NCBI GenBank assembly: GCA_016209105.1
Contig: JACQWR010000016.1
Location: 44,738 to 108,737, forward strand
Length of the DNA: 64,000 nucleotides
From: Deltaproteobacteria bacterium
GTDB lineage: Bacteria; Desulfobacterota; Syntrophia; Syntrophales; JACQWR01
Reading direction: 5' to 3'
Positions 8,462-17,479 of the stretch are shown piece by piece. The position numbers and the translations under genes are program-made. The number at the start of each line of letters is the position of its first letter. Positions within the stretch are counted from its first letter, which is position 1. The notes under the pieces were generated by a model that was not told the origin of the DNA, ran no database searches, and worked only from the letters and a program-made list of their open reading frames with translations.

Positions 8462-9070
8462 TCAGACGCCGCCGGTACTGCGCAGGTCAGAAACCAGACG
8501 CTTGCCTGCGGCAAAGGCCTGGGGGAGGGCTTCCGGGTTTTTCCGTATGTCGCCGCAGGCATCAACGCCCCGGAAAAGCAGATCACCCGCATACTCCGTG
8601 TTAAAGGCATCAAAAAAATATTTTACCGTAAGGACGGCCCCCTCGAACATACGCTGCCCTTTCGTTCCGCCCACGGAGATAAAAAAACCCTTCCTCTTGT
8701 TTCCTTCGCCTCCCAGGCCAGGATCATGGAGGACGTACCTCCTCGACCAGAGCGCCTGGCACCGGTCAACCATGGCCTTGGCCCAGCCGGTAATTCCGTA
8801 GAAAAATATGGGGGAGGCAAAAATGACAATATTTGCCTCCAGCAGGCGGGGATAAATGCCCTGCATGTCATCCGGAATGACGCAGACGCCGTCTTTGAAA
8901 CAACTCAGGCATTCCGTGCACGGGGTGATCTTAAAATCACACAGATGGATCCCTTCCACATGCGCCCCCTCTCCGCCTGCCCCTTTCAGGGCTTCTGTGA
9001 GAAGCACGTCCGTGTTCCCTTCACGCCGGGGGCTGCCGAAGATCCCCAGAACTTTCACTGCATTGTCCAT
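8462..9070 (-). CDS. Flavodoxin-fold iron-sulfur flavoprotein/NADPH-dependent FMN reductase family
   Basis: About 202 residues from ATG 9070, chosen because AGGAGAAACGG precedes it; the longer frame would need a GTG without a ribosome site. GIFGSPRREGNT near the N-terminus is the FMN phosphate-binding loop. CTECLSCFKDGVC (about 52-64) supplies the compact cysteine cluster of archaeal and anaerobe iron-sulfur flavoproteins. ASPIFFYGITGWAKAMVDRC is the second flavin-contact block. Likely a two-electron to one-electron redox adaptor in the cytoplasm. It sits between the MidA-type methyltransferase and the osmolyte genes with short gaps. No functional tie to osmolyte synthesis is evident. Confidence 0.85.
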   Translation of the reverse strand: MDNAVKVLGIFGSPRREGNTDVLLTEALKGAGGEGAHVEGIHLCDFKITPCTECLSCFKDGVCVIPDDMQGIYPRLLEANIVIFASPIFFYGITGWAKAMVDRCQALWSRRYVLHDPGLGGEGNKRKGFFISVGGTKGQRMFEGAVLTVKYFFDAFNTEYAGDLLFRGVDACGDIRKNPEALPQAFAAGKRLVSDLRSTGGV

Positions 9071-9084
9071 CCGTTTCTCCTTTT

Positions 9085-10284
9085 TTAGCACGGACGGGGC
9101 ATGGAATCGAAATCACGAAGTCCGTCCAGTTGGGGGTTTTCGATCCCCTTGTGCTGGATAAGCACCTTGAAACGTTCTCCCATCCCGCTGTCCGGTTCAA
9201 TCAGGTGCTTGAGCGCAAGCCTCATCTGCAGTCCTTCAATATCCGACATTCCCCTGGCCGCCTCTTCCGTCTCTCTGAGAAACCCCAGGGCAATAAGAAA
9301 ACGATACTGGGGCACAAGACCGGTAAACTGCAGGCCCGCCTTCTCCCCGTCTCGGATGAGCGCGGAAAAATTGACATGGGAGGTAATATCCTGCCCGCCG
9401 ATTCTCTCATAGGGATTTTCCAACGCCCGGTGCCGGAAATAACACATGATCGTGCCGGCGCGACGCCAGGGATCGTAGAGCTCCCCGGCACGATAGCCGT
9501 AATCAATGGTTACCACAAAGCCCCTCCGGAGACAACGGCCCACTTTTTTTATCCATTCACGAGCGCGGAGATTTACTTCCGCCTGCTGTCCTTCCTCCAG
9601 GATAACGCCGTAGCCGTTGAAATATTCACCTATCTCCGGCGAAGAAAGATCCCCGATTCGTTCCCCAAGGAAACCGTTCTGCTCCTCCACATACAGTTCC
9701 CAGAGCTTCCCGTCTTTCAAGACTACCCGGTGCACCGGAAAGGCGTCAACCAGTTCATTGGAAAGGAAACAGCCCTCGATCATGCCTTCACTCTTTTCCA
9801 GATCCTGTTCCTCTCCCCAGGAAATCTTTCCCTCCTGCTCATAGAGCGCCAGTTTTTCCTTCTGTTCCCGAAGAAAGCAACGGGAAGAATCAAAGAGACG
9901 ATAGGTAAGGCGACGGTAAAAAGCCGGGACATTCTCCCTGAGCCAGTCCAGGACATCCAGGCATAAAAAACCGCGACCTGCCCCTATTTCAACCACGGTG
10001 AAGCTTTCCCTCTCCAGGATCTCGTCCATTTGCACGAGCTGCTTGGCTACCAGGCGTCCGAAGATGGGGTGTACGGAAGGGGCCGTGAAATAATCGCCCC
10101 CCTTTCCTATTTTCGTCCCTTCCGAATTGTAATAGCCATAATCCGGGTGATAGAGGCACCATTCCATAAAACGGGAAAAAGGAACCGGCCCACTCTCGCG
10201 CAGTTGCGCAAGGATGAAATGCCTCAGGCGGTCACCGGAACGCCGGTCGTTTTCGTTTGTGGATTTGTACGGAAATAAACTCAT
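9085..10284 (-). CDS. SAM-dependent methyltransferase, MidA/NDUFAF7 family
   Basis: 399 residues. PFSRFMEWCLYHPDYGYY (about 35-52), GGDYFTAPSVHPIFGRL, the SAM-binding VVEIGAGRGFLCLDVL (about 96-111), FLSNELVDAFPVHRV and IDYGYRAGELYDPWR are the diagnostic blocks of the DUF185/MidA family. The mitochondrial member NDUFAF7 dimethylates an arginine in complex I. Bacterial members are widespread and mostly uncharacterised. It is the first gene of the leftward run that continues through the flavodoxin and osmolyte genes, and its stop is 14 bp from the next start. The start at 10284 faces the divergent Bug gene across a 170 bp promoter gap. Confidence 0.9.
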   Translation of the reverse strand: MSLFPYKSTNENDRRSGDRLRHFILAQLRESGPVPFSRFMEWCLYHPDYGYYNSEGTKIGKGGDYFTAPSVHPIFGRLVAKQLVQMDEILERESFTVVEIGAGRGFLCLDVLDWLRENVPAFYRRLTYRLFDSSRCFLREQKEKLALYEQEGKISWGEEQDLEKSEGMIEGCFLSNELVDAFPVHRVVLKDGKLWELYVEEQNGFLGERIGDLSSPEIGEYFNGYGVILEEGQQAEVNLRAREWIKKVGRCLRRGFVVTIDYGYRAGELYDPWRRAGTIMCYFRHRALENPYERIGGQDITSHVNFSALIRDGEKAGLQFTGLVPQYRFLIALGFLRETEEAARGMSDIEGLQMRLALKHLIEPDSGMGERFKVLIQHKGIENPQLDGLRDFDSMPRPC

Positions 10285-10358
10285 AGTTATAAAACGCGGA
10301 CGCGTCGGCCGTACGATTAACGAAGGGAAAAGGAAAACGTTCTGCCGGAGAATATGTA

Positions 10359-10384
10359 TTGACTTTATCGCATCTTGGTATAAT
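10359..10384 (+). promoter_or_regulatory. Probable promoter of the Bug receptor gene
   Basis: TATAAT at 10379-10384 is preceded by TG-N (10376-10378), an extended -10 element. TTGACT at 10359-10364 is a good -35 hexamer, but its 14 bp spacing is too short, so the extended -10 probably dominates. It lies in the divergent gap and points to the gene at 10456. Confidence 0.55.
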
Positions 10385-10455
10385 GTTCAATCGGTATCTT
10401 CTGGTTTGCTCTCCCGAAATTAGTGTTGAACCAATCAATGCATACGGAGGTAATA

Positions 10456-11430
10456 ATGGAGGATAAAAACAGATTCAGGGCTTTTCTCATCGTTGCCGTC
10501 ATCGCCGTGATGTTTTTTGGAGCAGGTTTTCTGAACGCCCACGCTCAAGTCGGCTTCCCCACAAAACCCATAACCATCGTGATACCCTTCCCTGCCGGAG
10601 GTTCAACGGACATCGTCATGCGGGGAGTTGCAACGTACGTGAGTAAACATCTGAATACCAGCATCATCGTGCAGAATGTAGTCGGGGCGGAAGGCAGCAT
10701 CGGTTACGCCAAGGCATACACGGCCAAACCTGACGGCTATACCCTCCTCGCCACGAACACCCTCCCCCAGATCCTTACCGAGTTCTCACGGGAAGCGCGA
10801 TACAAGAGTCTGGATTTCAAACCCGTCTTCGCCGTTGCCCGGGACAGCATGATCCTGGTGGCGAAACCGGAGGGCGTCAAGACGTTTGACGAATTCATAA
10901 AAACCGCTCGCCACCAGACAACGACAATCGGCACCACCGGTCGGGCAACCACCACCGGCCTGATGGGCATCCTCTTCGTGGAAGAGACAGGGATCAAGGT
11001 CAATTGGATACCCTTTCACGGAGGGGCGGAAAGCCTGAGCGCCCTGGCAGGCAGGCATATTGACGCCGTGCTCTCCATTTCGGCCTCCGCCATGCCTATG
11101 GTCAAGGCGGGAAAAATAATACCCCTCGCGGTCTTTTCCGAAAAACGCTCTCCCAAATTTCCCGATGTCCCCGTCCCACGGGAACTGGGGCTTGATATCC
11201 CGTTCCTGTACAATTATTCCGGCGTCGTGGCGCCGCCCGGCACGCCGGATGAGCTGGTAAAAGTCCTTGAAAACGCCTTCGACAAGGCAGTAACGGACAA
11301 GGAGTATCTTGAGTGGTTTAAAAAAACGGCTACGGCGGAACTTCTTCCCCTCCACGCACGGGAATACAGGAAAGAATTTGAACGGCTTTACAGCCTGACG
11401 GAGAAATACAAAAAATACCTGAAAGAATGA
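10456..11430 (+). CDS. Bug/TctC-family periplasmic solute receptor
   Basis: 324 residues from ATG 10456, fixed by CGGAGG six bases upstream. A Sec signal peptide (hydrophobic FLIVAVIAVMFFGAGFL, then AHAQ cleavage site) precedes FPTKPITIVIPFPAGGSTDIVMR, the hallmark N-terminus of tripartite tricarboxylate transporter receptors. Later blocks include VGAEGSIGYAKA, TIGTTGRATTTGLMG and APPGTPDELV. These receptors bind carboxylates or related metabolites in the periplasm for a TctA/TctB permease. No tctA or tctB is nearby, so it is an orphan receptor, as is common in this family. It forms a single-gene unit with its own promoter and a hairpin behind it. Confidence 0.9.
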   Translation: MEDKNRFRAFLIVAVIAVMFFGAGFLNAHAQVGFPTKPITIVIPFPAGGSTDIVMRGVATYVSKHLNTSIIVQNVVGAEGSIGYAKAYTAKPDGYTLLATNTLPQILTEFSREARYKSLDFKPVFAVARDSMILVAKPEGVKTFDEFIKTARHQTTTIGTTGRATTTGLMGILFVEETGIKVNWIPFHGGAESLSALAGRHIDAVLSISASAMPMVKAGKIIPLAVFSEKRSPKFPDVPVPRELGLDIPFLYNYSGVVAPPGTPDELVKVLENAFDKAVTDKEYLEWFKKTATAELLPLHAREYRKEFERLYSLTEKYKKYLKE

Positions 11431-11445
11431 TGCGTCCGTTAAAAG

Positions 11446-11475
11446 GCAAGCCCCGCCCTCAAGGGCGGGGCTTGC
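11446..11475. terminator. Strong hairpin between convergent genes (bidirectional terminator)
   Basis: Perfect inverted repeat: 13 bp arms GCAAGCCCCGCCC and GGGCGGGGCTTGC around a TCAA loop. It lies between the Bug gene (stop 11430) and the MFS gene (stop 11491). On the minus strand it is followed by CTTTT, so it best serves the leftward MFS gene. The plus side has no T-run. A diverged version of the same palindrome occurs at 37217-37247. Confidence 0.7.
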
Positions 11476-11490
11476 GGGGCGCGCTCCCGG

Positions 11491-12783
11491 TCATATCTTC
11501 GGCTGCTGCCCCGATACGATACCCCGCTTCGCATAGAGGGGATGAACAATGGATCTCAGGAGGGGGAGTTGCCGTGCATAGAAAAGCGCCCCCAGGATAC
11601 AGGCGAAGCCGCCGATTGCCAGCGTGTGCGGAACGCCGATCAGCCCCGCCAGACCGCCCGCCATCAGGCTCCCCAGAGGCGCCGTTCCCATCCAAGCCAT
11701 GGTGAAGAAGCTCATTACCCTTCCGCGCTTGTCGTCATCCACAATGGTCTGCAGAATCGTGTTGCTTGAGGCAAACTGCACCATCATGCCGGCGCCGACT
11801 ACCATGAGCAGCAGCAGGGAAAGCCCCAGGGATCGCGACAGGGAAAAGGCAATGATGCCGGAGCCTGAAACAGCGGCCGCCAGCGGAAGTATCTTCCCCA
11901 ACCCCAGAATGCTCCTTCTCGAGGCAAGATAAAAGGCGCCGATGAGGGCGCCGCATCCGGCTGCCGCCATGAGAAATCCCAGGGTAGAAGGTCCGCCGTA
12001 CAGGATGTCCCTGGCAAAAGCAGGCATCATGATGCTATAGGGCATTCCCATGAGACAGACAAGCCCCATGAGCAAGAGAATATACCGCATGGGAAGGAAG
12101 CGAAAAGCATAGACAAGACCTTCCCGAATGCCCTGAAAGATCTCGGCCTGTCCTCCTTCCCTTTTCGCCGGTTCAATGTGTATGAGCATCAGGGTAATAA
12201 TGACCGCCAGATAGCTGATGCTGTTCATGAGGAAACATATCCCCTCCCCGACAGTGGCGATCAACATGCCCGCAAGGGAGGGGCCGAGCAGACGGGCGCC
12301 GTTAAACATGGCGGAATTCAGGGCGATGGCGTTGCCCAGGTCCTCCCGTTTCTCTATGGTGTCCACCACGAACGCCTGACGCGCCGTTATGTCAAAGGCG
12401 TCAATCATGCTCAAGAAGGCGCTCAAGGATATGATGTGCCAGGGGGCGATCGTATCCGTCAGAACGAGAAGCGCCAGCATCAAGGCTTGCAGCATGGCCA
12501 GGCCTTGCGTAAAAAAAATGATATGGCGACGTTTCCACCTGTCTGCGAGCACGCCGGCAATTGGCACCAAGAGAAAGCCAGGGAACATGGCGACAAAGCC
12601 CATTATCCCCAGGAGGAACACGGAGCTGGTCAGGCGGTAAATCAGCCAACTCATGGCAATCTGTTGCATCCACGTGCCGACGAGGGAGATGCCGTTGCCG
12701 ATGAAGAAAAGACGGTAATTCCTGTGCCTGAGCGCCCGGAAGACCGAGTTGAACGCTGCTGTCGCGCTGAAGAGACGTTTCAT
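11491..12783 (-). CDS. MFS efflux transporter (EntS-like, MFS_3 family)
   Basis: 430 residues with about 12 hydrophobic segments. The N-terminal block FRALRHRNYRLFFIGNGISLVGTWMQQIAMSWL is typical of the EntS/MFS_3 group. The signature loop between TM2 and TM3 is GVLADRWKRRHI (motif A variant). DAFDITARQAFVVD and QTIVDDDKRGRVMS are further conserved blocks. The family exports siderophores and drugs across the inner membrane. Substrate is unknown here; no siderophore synthesis gene is present. It follows rfbB on the same strand with a 27 bp gap and ends at the strong hairpin. Confidence 0.85.
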   Translation of the reverse strand: MKRLFSATAAFNSVFRALRHRNYRLFFIGNGISLVGTWMQQIAMSWLIYRLTSSVFLLGIMGFVAMFPGFLLVPIAGVLADRWKRRHIIFFTQGLAMLQALMLALLVLTDTIAPWHIISLSAFLSMIDAFDITARQAFVVDTIEKREDLGNAIALNSAMFNGARLLGPSLAGMLIATVGEGICFLMNSISYLAVIITLMLIHIEPAKREGGQAEIFQGIREGLVYAFRFLPMRYILLLMGLVCLMGMPYSIMMPAFARDILYGGPSTLGFLMAAAGCGALIGAFYLASRRSILGLGKILPLAAAVSGSGIIAFSLSRSLGLSLLLLMVVGAGMMVQFASSNTILQTIVDDDKRGRVMSFFTMAWMGTAPLGSLMAGGLAGLIGVPHTLAIGGFACILGALFYARQLPLLRSIVHPLYAKRGIVSGQQPKI

Positions 12784-12810
12784 ATATTTTCCCGACGCTG
12801 ATAAAACATC

Positions 12811-13866
12811 TCAGCCGCCGTAGTGCTCTTGTATCCAATCCTGGTATGACCCGCTGCGGACGTGATCTATCCACACCCTGTTGTCGAGATACCAGGCAAT
12901 GGTCTTCCGGAGACCGGAAACAAATGATTCCCGCGGCGCCCAATGCAGTTCACGCCGTATTTTAGTCGCATCAATCGCGTATCTGCGGTCGTGACCCGGC
13001 CTGTCCTTGACAAAGGCAATCAAGTTCCTCCGGGAGCGACCGGGGGAAGCAGGCGCCATCTCGTCCAGCACGTCGCAGATCATTTCCACGATGACGATGT
13101 TTTCCATTTCCGAGTTGCCGCCGATATTGTATGTCTCCCCCGGCGCCCCTTCCTTCATCACGGTCCAGATGGCATCACAGTGATCTCCGACATACAGCCA
13201 GTCCCTCACGTTTTTCCCGTCGCCATAGACGGGAAGCGGCTTTCCCTCCAGGGCGTTGAGAATCATGAGGGGAACCAGCTTTTCCGGAAATTGGTAAGGG
13301 CCGTAGTTGTTGGAGCAATTGGAAATAATGGCGGGAAGGCCGTAGGTATGGTGGTATGCACGCACCAGATGGTCCGCTGCGGCCTTGGATGCGGAATAGG
13401 GACTATTGGGGCGATAGGGGGTCTCTTCGGTAAAGTATCCTGCCGCGCCGAGACTGCCGTATACCTCGTCCGTGCTCACCTGGTAAAAAAGGACGAACCC
13501 CCTCGACGCACGCGCGGTTTCCAGGAGATTGAAGGTGCCGGTAATGTTGGTCTGGATAAAATCTTCCGGATGCCTGATAGAGCGGTCAACGTGCGATTCG
13601 GCGGCAAAATGGCAAACGGCATCAACTTCATCCATCTCAAATAGTTCCCGCACCAGACGTCTGTCGCAGATGTCGGCTTTGCGGAAGAGGTAACGACCCG
13701 GATACTCTTCCCCGATGCCGGCCAGGTTTTCCGGGTTTCCTGCATAGGTAAGCTTGTCTACATTGATGATCCTGCCGGTAAAATCCGGCCGAGCAAGAAG
13801 ATCACGGATGAAATTACTGCCGATAAAACCGCAACCACCGGTGACCATCAGGTTCTTTATAATCAT
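12811..13866 (-). CDS. rfbB: dTDP-glucose 4,6-dehydratase
   Basis: About 351 residues from ATG 13866; the frame also has an upstream TTG, but GAGAAGGGG precedes the ATG. The Rossmann motif is [11 protein letters not shown], followed by [31 protein letters not shown] and the catalytic [20 protein letters not shown] (Tyr-xxx-Lys), then [15 protein letters not shown]. It makes dTDP-4-keto-6-deoxyglucose for rhamnose and other deoxysugars of surface polysaccharide. rfbA, rfbC and rfbD are absent from the window. It starts 14 bp after the HDOD gene stop, an unusual pairing. Confidence 0.95.
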   Translation of the reverse strand: MIIKNLMVTGGCGFIGSNFIRDLLARPDFTGRIINVDKLTYAGNPENLAGIGEEYPGRYLFRKADICDRRLVRELFEMDEVDAVCHFAAESHVDRSIRHPEDFIQTNITGTFNLLETARASRGFVLFYQVSTDEVYGSLGAAGYFTEETPYRPNSPYSASKAAADHLVRAYHHTYGLPAIISNCSNNYGPYQFPEKLVPLMILNALEGKPLPVYGDGKNVRDWLYVGDHCDAIWTVMKEGAPGETYNIGGNSEMENIVIVEMICDVLDEMAPASPGRSRRNLIAFVKDRPGHDRRYAIDATKIRRELHWAPRESFVSGLRKTIAWYLDNRVWIDHVRSGSYQDWIQEHYGG

Positions 13867-13880
13867 GTCCTTGCCCCTTC

Positions 13881-14717
13881 TCAACTCCTTCTCGACTCGC
13901 CTACATCTACCCGGACATATTTACCCAACCCCACGGCATTGAACTGCTCCTTGATGATATTCCCCAGCATGCCGGCGGGATCACGTTCAGGACCCGGCGG
14001 GGGAGATTCAAGAACCAGCTTGTTGTGAAACTTTTGGAAACTGGCGCTGACCGTATCGTGAGCCAACTGGACGATCCCCTTCAGGGCGATCACCTGTGTA
14101 TCCAGGGACAGGCACGTGGAATGGACCATGGGCTTCAGATAGTCGGGAAGCGCAAAGCGATCAATGGTTTTCTCCCCCAGGTAGGCATGGTAGGTGTCAA
14201 TGAACTCATCATCAATGTCATCTTCGTCGGGCTTCCTGAATTTCCGGTACAGGATCATCATGATCTTCCCTATTTCCAAAAGCAGGCCGCCTAATTCCAC
14301 CCGCTTCGCCATGTCGTCCCTGATCGAAAATTCTCTGGCCAGCACTTTCCCCAGCACGGACGTGGCAAAACTCCGGGCAAAAACAATCTCCACATCCTTG
14401 TCTCCCTGCGCCATAATATGCAGCGATAAAATGATGATGAGCGCCTTGGTATGATTCATGCCCACGCGGGAGACCACCTCGGTGAAGGTGCGGATGGTTC
14501 CTTTCTTCAGGCTTCCGTAGTAGGCCGAGTTGGCTATGCTGAACAGCCTGATCAGTATCTCATTGCTGATCCGCATCTTGATCCTCTCGATCTCTTCGTT
14601 GCTCGCTTCCACGTTGTCGAGGATATCCAGCACTTCGGGATTAAAGCCCAAGTTGACTTTGTTGAGCATCCTGTTTTCTATCTTAGCCAGGATTCCCAGC
14701 GCTTGTATTTTTTCCAT
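13881..14717 (-). CDS. HDOD-domain signalling protein
   Basis: 278 residues from ATG 14717, preceded by GGAGGAGACG. The central region contains [41 protein letters not shown] (about 55-96), the classic HDOD helix bundle block in which metal-binding His-Asp residues of true HD phosphohydrolases are missing. [12 protein letters not shown] corresponds to the degenerate 'HD' helix (H and D replaced by L and E/I). HDOD proteins act as non-catalytic signalling scaffolds in two-component and motility control. It lies between a CHAT lipoprotein gene (95 bp upstream) and rfbB (14 bp downstream), suggesting envelope-related regulation, but this is inference. Confidence 0.85.
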   Translation of the reverse strand: MEKIQALGILAKIENRMLNKVNLGFNPEVLDILDNVEASNEEIERIKMRISNEILIRLFSIANSAYYGSLKKGTIRTFTEVVSRVGMNHTKALIIILSLHIMAQGDKDVEIVFARSFATSVLGKVLAREFSIRDDMAKRVELGGLLLEIGKIMMILYRKFRKPDEDDIDDEFIDTYHAYLGEKTIDRFALPDYLKPMVHSTCLSLDTQVIALKGIVQLAHDTVSASFQKFHNKLVLESPPPGPERDPAGMLGNIIKEQFNAVGLGKYVRVDVGESRRS

Positions 14718-14811
14718 CGTCTCCTCCGTTCTCCCTTTCCCACGGACACTATAAAAAGCCCCTTCGCAGATCGCTGAAAAAAACCGCCTTTGCCGGCTAT
14801 TCAAAAGCCTG

Positions 14812-17355
14812 TCAGTACTTCCCCGTAAGGATAAACGGCGCCCAGAAATAGGGAGGATAGCCCTTGCGGATCATCGCACGCTGAGCGGATCGCAGGGAAC
14901 CGGCGATATCCTTCCCCTGTTCAAGTTCAGTATAGAAATCATCCATGAAAGACGCTGTTTCCTTATCGGCCACGTTCCAGAGCGTGGAAACAACGGATGG
15001 AGCGCCTGCATACAAGAATGACCTGGTGAGACCGACAATTTCACTGCCCGTGGAAGACATCCCCAGGGCCGTCTTGCATGCGCTCATGACGACCGCCCGT
15101 CCCGGGAAGCGAAGTTTGAAAACCTCCAGAGCGGTAAGCCTGCCGTCATCCTGGCCGCCTCCGGAAGCGAGGAGCAAACTCGATTTTAGCGGTGATTCGG
15201 GGACAAGCAGGCCGTGAGTGGCAAAATGAAGCACGTCGAAATTCCCCATCATCTCCTCGACCCGCGCCTTTGTTGCATCCTTCCCCCTCAGGAGCGCGGT
15301 TTCGCCGATTCTCTTCTGGATCATTTCCACTTCCAGGGCGGCGGCGGGCAAATCCAACGATTTGTCGCCCAGATCGGGGTTCCCCACTGCAAGAACCTTC
15401 AGCTGGGGCGGTATTTTCTTTGCCATCACATATTTCATCACGCCGGTACCCGGCAGAGAGAACAGGGAGAAGCCGTCCACCAGGTATCTGCCTTTATAGC
15501 TGAGCGCCGCGAACGGCAGGTAATAGAGGGAATCATGGGGCACGAATCCGATCCGGTCTCCGGCCACAAAGGGGATAATCGGTTTCAAGATGACATCGTA
15601 TATCTTTTGGGAAAGCTGGCTTGTCACCCTCCTCTCTCTGCCGTTGATAGCTTCAATAAAGGACTCAACGAGACCCCGCAATTCCTCCCGCGTGATTTTT
15701 ATCCGCTCCAGGTGCACCCGCTCCCGGGTAATCGCCCATACGTAGAGAAGATTATCGGTGACGTAATAGTCAAACAACGTGGTATTCTCATCGAGAAGAG
15801 CCTGTATCTCGGAGGGAGGCGAGGACTGCACGGAAACGAGCGAGGAAAGTTCCTCGTTTTCTTTTTTTAACCGCAGGACAACGCCCCGGTATGCCCCTTC
15901 ATCCTTTTCCAGCCGGGCGAGAAGCGCCTCGCCGCTCTGCCCTCCCCCCGCCCTGGCAAGCTGTTTCTTAACATTGAGGATATCGCCGCTTATCTCACCC
16001 TCTTCTTTCAGAAGGGCGGCCTCTGCGGGATTTCTGCTTAAATCCTTGCCCGCGAGGAGATCCACCAGGATCCGCGATTTTGCACGTTCGGCAATCTCCA
16101 GCGCGCCGTTGAAATCCCCGTCCCGGGCAAGAAGTTCCAAGAGCGATTCGTAAACGATCTGCCGGTTGAACAGGTAAGTCTCCTTCAGCACGTCGCTCGC
16201 AAGGTTCGCCCTCTGCTTCTCAATGACGGCAATGCCCTCCCTCAGCAGACCAACCGCCCGGGCATAGTCCCCGAATCCGACGTAATAGCGGGAGAGAATG
16301 AACTTGCCCCATACCTGGTAAAAGGGAAAGCGATACCGGTCGGCCGTTTCGTTGAGCAGCTCCGCGGCCTTCCTGCCCTCCGTGATATTTTTCTCGAGGA
16401 GATAGATCTGATTCAGAAAAAAAACGCTGTCAATTTCACCGATGCGGTAGCCCGCCTTGCGGGAAAGTTCCAGCGACACGGCCAGGTGACGACGCGCCCC
16501 CTCCCCGTTGCCCCGGATGCCGTCCGCCAGTCCCAGGAAGTTGTACGCATTGGCCTCCATAACCTGAAAAACATTTTCCGGCGTGAAGCGCCCTATTTTC
16601 GTCTGCCGAATCTCCTTATTCAGCTCCAAAACCTGGTGAAGATGGCCGACGCCTTCGTCAATATTCTTTCTGATCGCTTCGAACATGGCTTGATCGAATT
16701 CAAGCAGGCTGTACTTCTTGGACATACGGGGCGCATAGTCCGCCAAAATAACGCTGATGCCGCACTCAAGCTCCGTGTCCCTCCTCAGCATAAGGCGGTT
16801 GAAGTCATCCCGAAAATCCGTATTCCCGGCGAAGGCCTGGCGGAAATACTTTAGCGCCTGGGCATAATCGCCGTTCATGAGATAATAGTGACCGTAGTTA
16901 TAATCAACGAAGGCCCTCATGGGCAGACTATTCCAGACCGCTTCCCTCTCCCTGATCGCGTTAAAGGCCTCCTGGGCGCCGCCGAACTCATAGAGGGCAA
17001 ATATCTTCCGGTTGACGGCGGTTCCTTCCCCCGCAAGGTCGTTTCTCTTGCGGAATTCTTCTACGGCACGGTCATAAAAGTGAACGGCCTTTATCCCGTC
17101 TCCCACCGACTCAAAGTGCATCCCCACGGTCATGAAGAGGTAGGGGATTGCCCAGTCCATGGCGATACTCGCGCCGCGCAGCTGGCCTGCCAGTTTTTCC
17201 GGTATCTCCTTGTCGTAAGGTCCGTTCAGTTCTATCCGGGAAAACGCCGCGGGCGGAGCAGGAAGGTGTTCGACCACCGCCGCGCAGCCGCAGAGAAAAA
17301 AAATGCCGAAAAAAAGCGCCGTTAAAAAAATCTTCCCGAAAAATTTTCTTCTCAT
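14812..17355 (-). CDS. CHAT-domain lipoprotein with TPR-like repeats (putative caspase-fold protease)
   Basis: About 847 residues from ATG 17355 (GGGGA six bases upstream). The N-terminus has a lipoprotein signal ending LCGC, so it is anchored in the envelope. Residues about 60-470 are helical with TPR-like pairs (for example HYYLMNGDYAQALKYFRQAF and GEIDSVFFLNQIYLLEKN). A charged coiled stretch follows, then a C-terminal CHAT domain with the His-Cys dyad: HFATHG (His about 714) and MSACKTALG (Cys about 760). CHAT proteins are caspase-like peptidases; some cleave gasdermins or act in type III-E CRISPR. The TPR-CHAT order is common, but lipid anchoring at the envelope is less so. Next gene downstream is the HDOD regulator. 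No gasdermin-like partner was recognised. Confidence 0.9.
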   Translation of the reverse strand: MRRKFFGKIFLTALFFGIFFLCGCAAVVEHLPAPPAAFSRIELNGPYDKEIPEKLAGQLRGASIAMDWAIPYLFMTVGMHFESVGDGIKAVHFYDRAVEEFRKRNDLAGEGTAVNRKIFALYEFGGAQEAFNAIREREAVWNSLPMRAFVDYNYGHYYLMNGDYAQALKYFRQAFAGNTDFRDDFNRLMLRRDTELECGISVILADYAPRMSKKYSLLEFDQAMFEAIRKNIDEGVGHLHQVLELNKEIRQTKIGRFTPENVFQVMEANAYNFLGLADGIRGNGEGARRHLAVSLELSRKAGYRIGEIDSVFFLNQIYLLEKNITEGRKAAELLNETADRYRFPFYQVWGKFILSRYYVGFGDYARAVGLLREGIAVIEKQRANLASDVLKETYLFNRQIVYESLLELLARDGDFNGALEIAERAKSRILVDLLAGKDLSRNPAEAALLKEEGEISGDILNVKKQLARAGGGQSGEALLARLEKDEGAYRGVVLRLKKENEELSSLVSVQSSPPSEIQALLDENTTLFDYYVTDNLLYVWAITRERVHLERIKITREELRGLVESFIEAINGRERRVTSQLSQKIYDVILKPIIPFVAGDRIGFVPHDSLYYLPFAALSYKGRYLVDGFSLFSLPGTGVMKYVMAKKIPPQLKVLAVGNPDLGDKSLDLPAAALEVEMIQKRIGETALLRGKDATKARVEEMMGNFDVLHFATHGLLVPESPLKSSLLLASGGGQDDGRLTALEVFKLRFPGRAVVMSACKTALGMSSTGSEIVGLTRSFLYAGAPSVVSTLWNVADKETASFMDDFYTELEQGKDIAGSLRSAQRAMIRKGYPPYFWAPFILTGKY

Positions 17356-17479
17356 GACCATCCCCACAGAGGCGCCATCCCGTTAACTTCCCGGGCGCAC
17401 TCTCATCCTGGTGAATTTCTAACCCTTTCCCGACAAACGTTCAAGTCTTTTATTTTATACCTATTGCGGAGACAACGGC

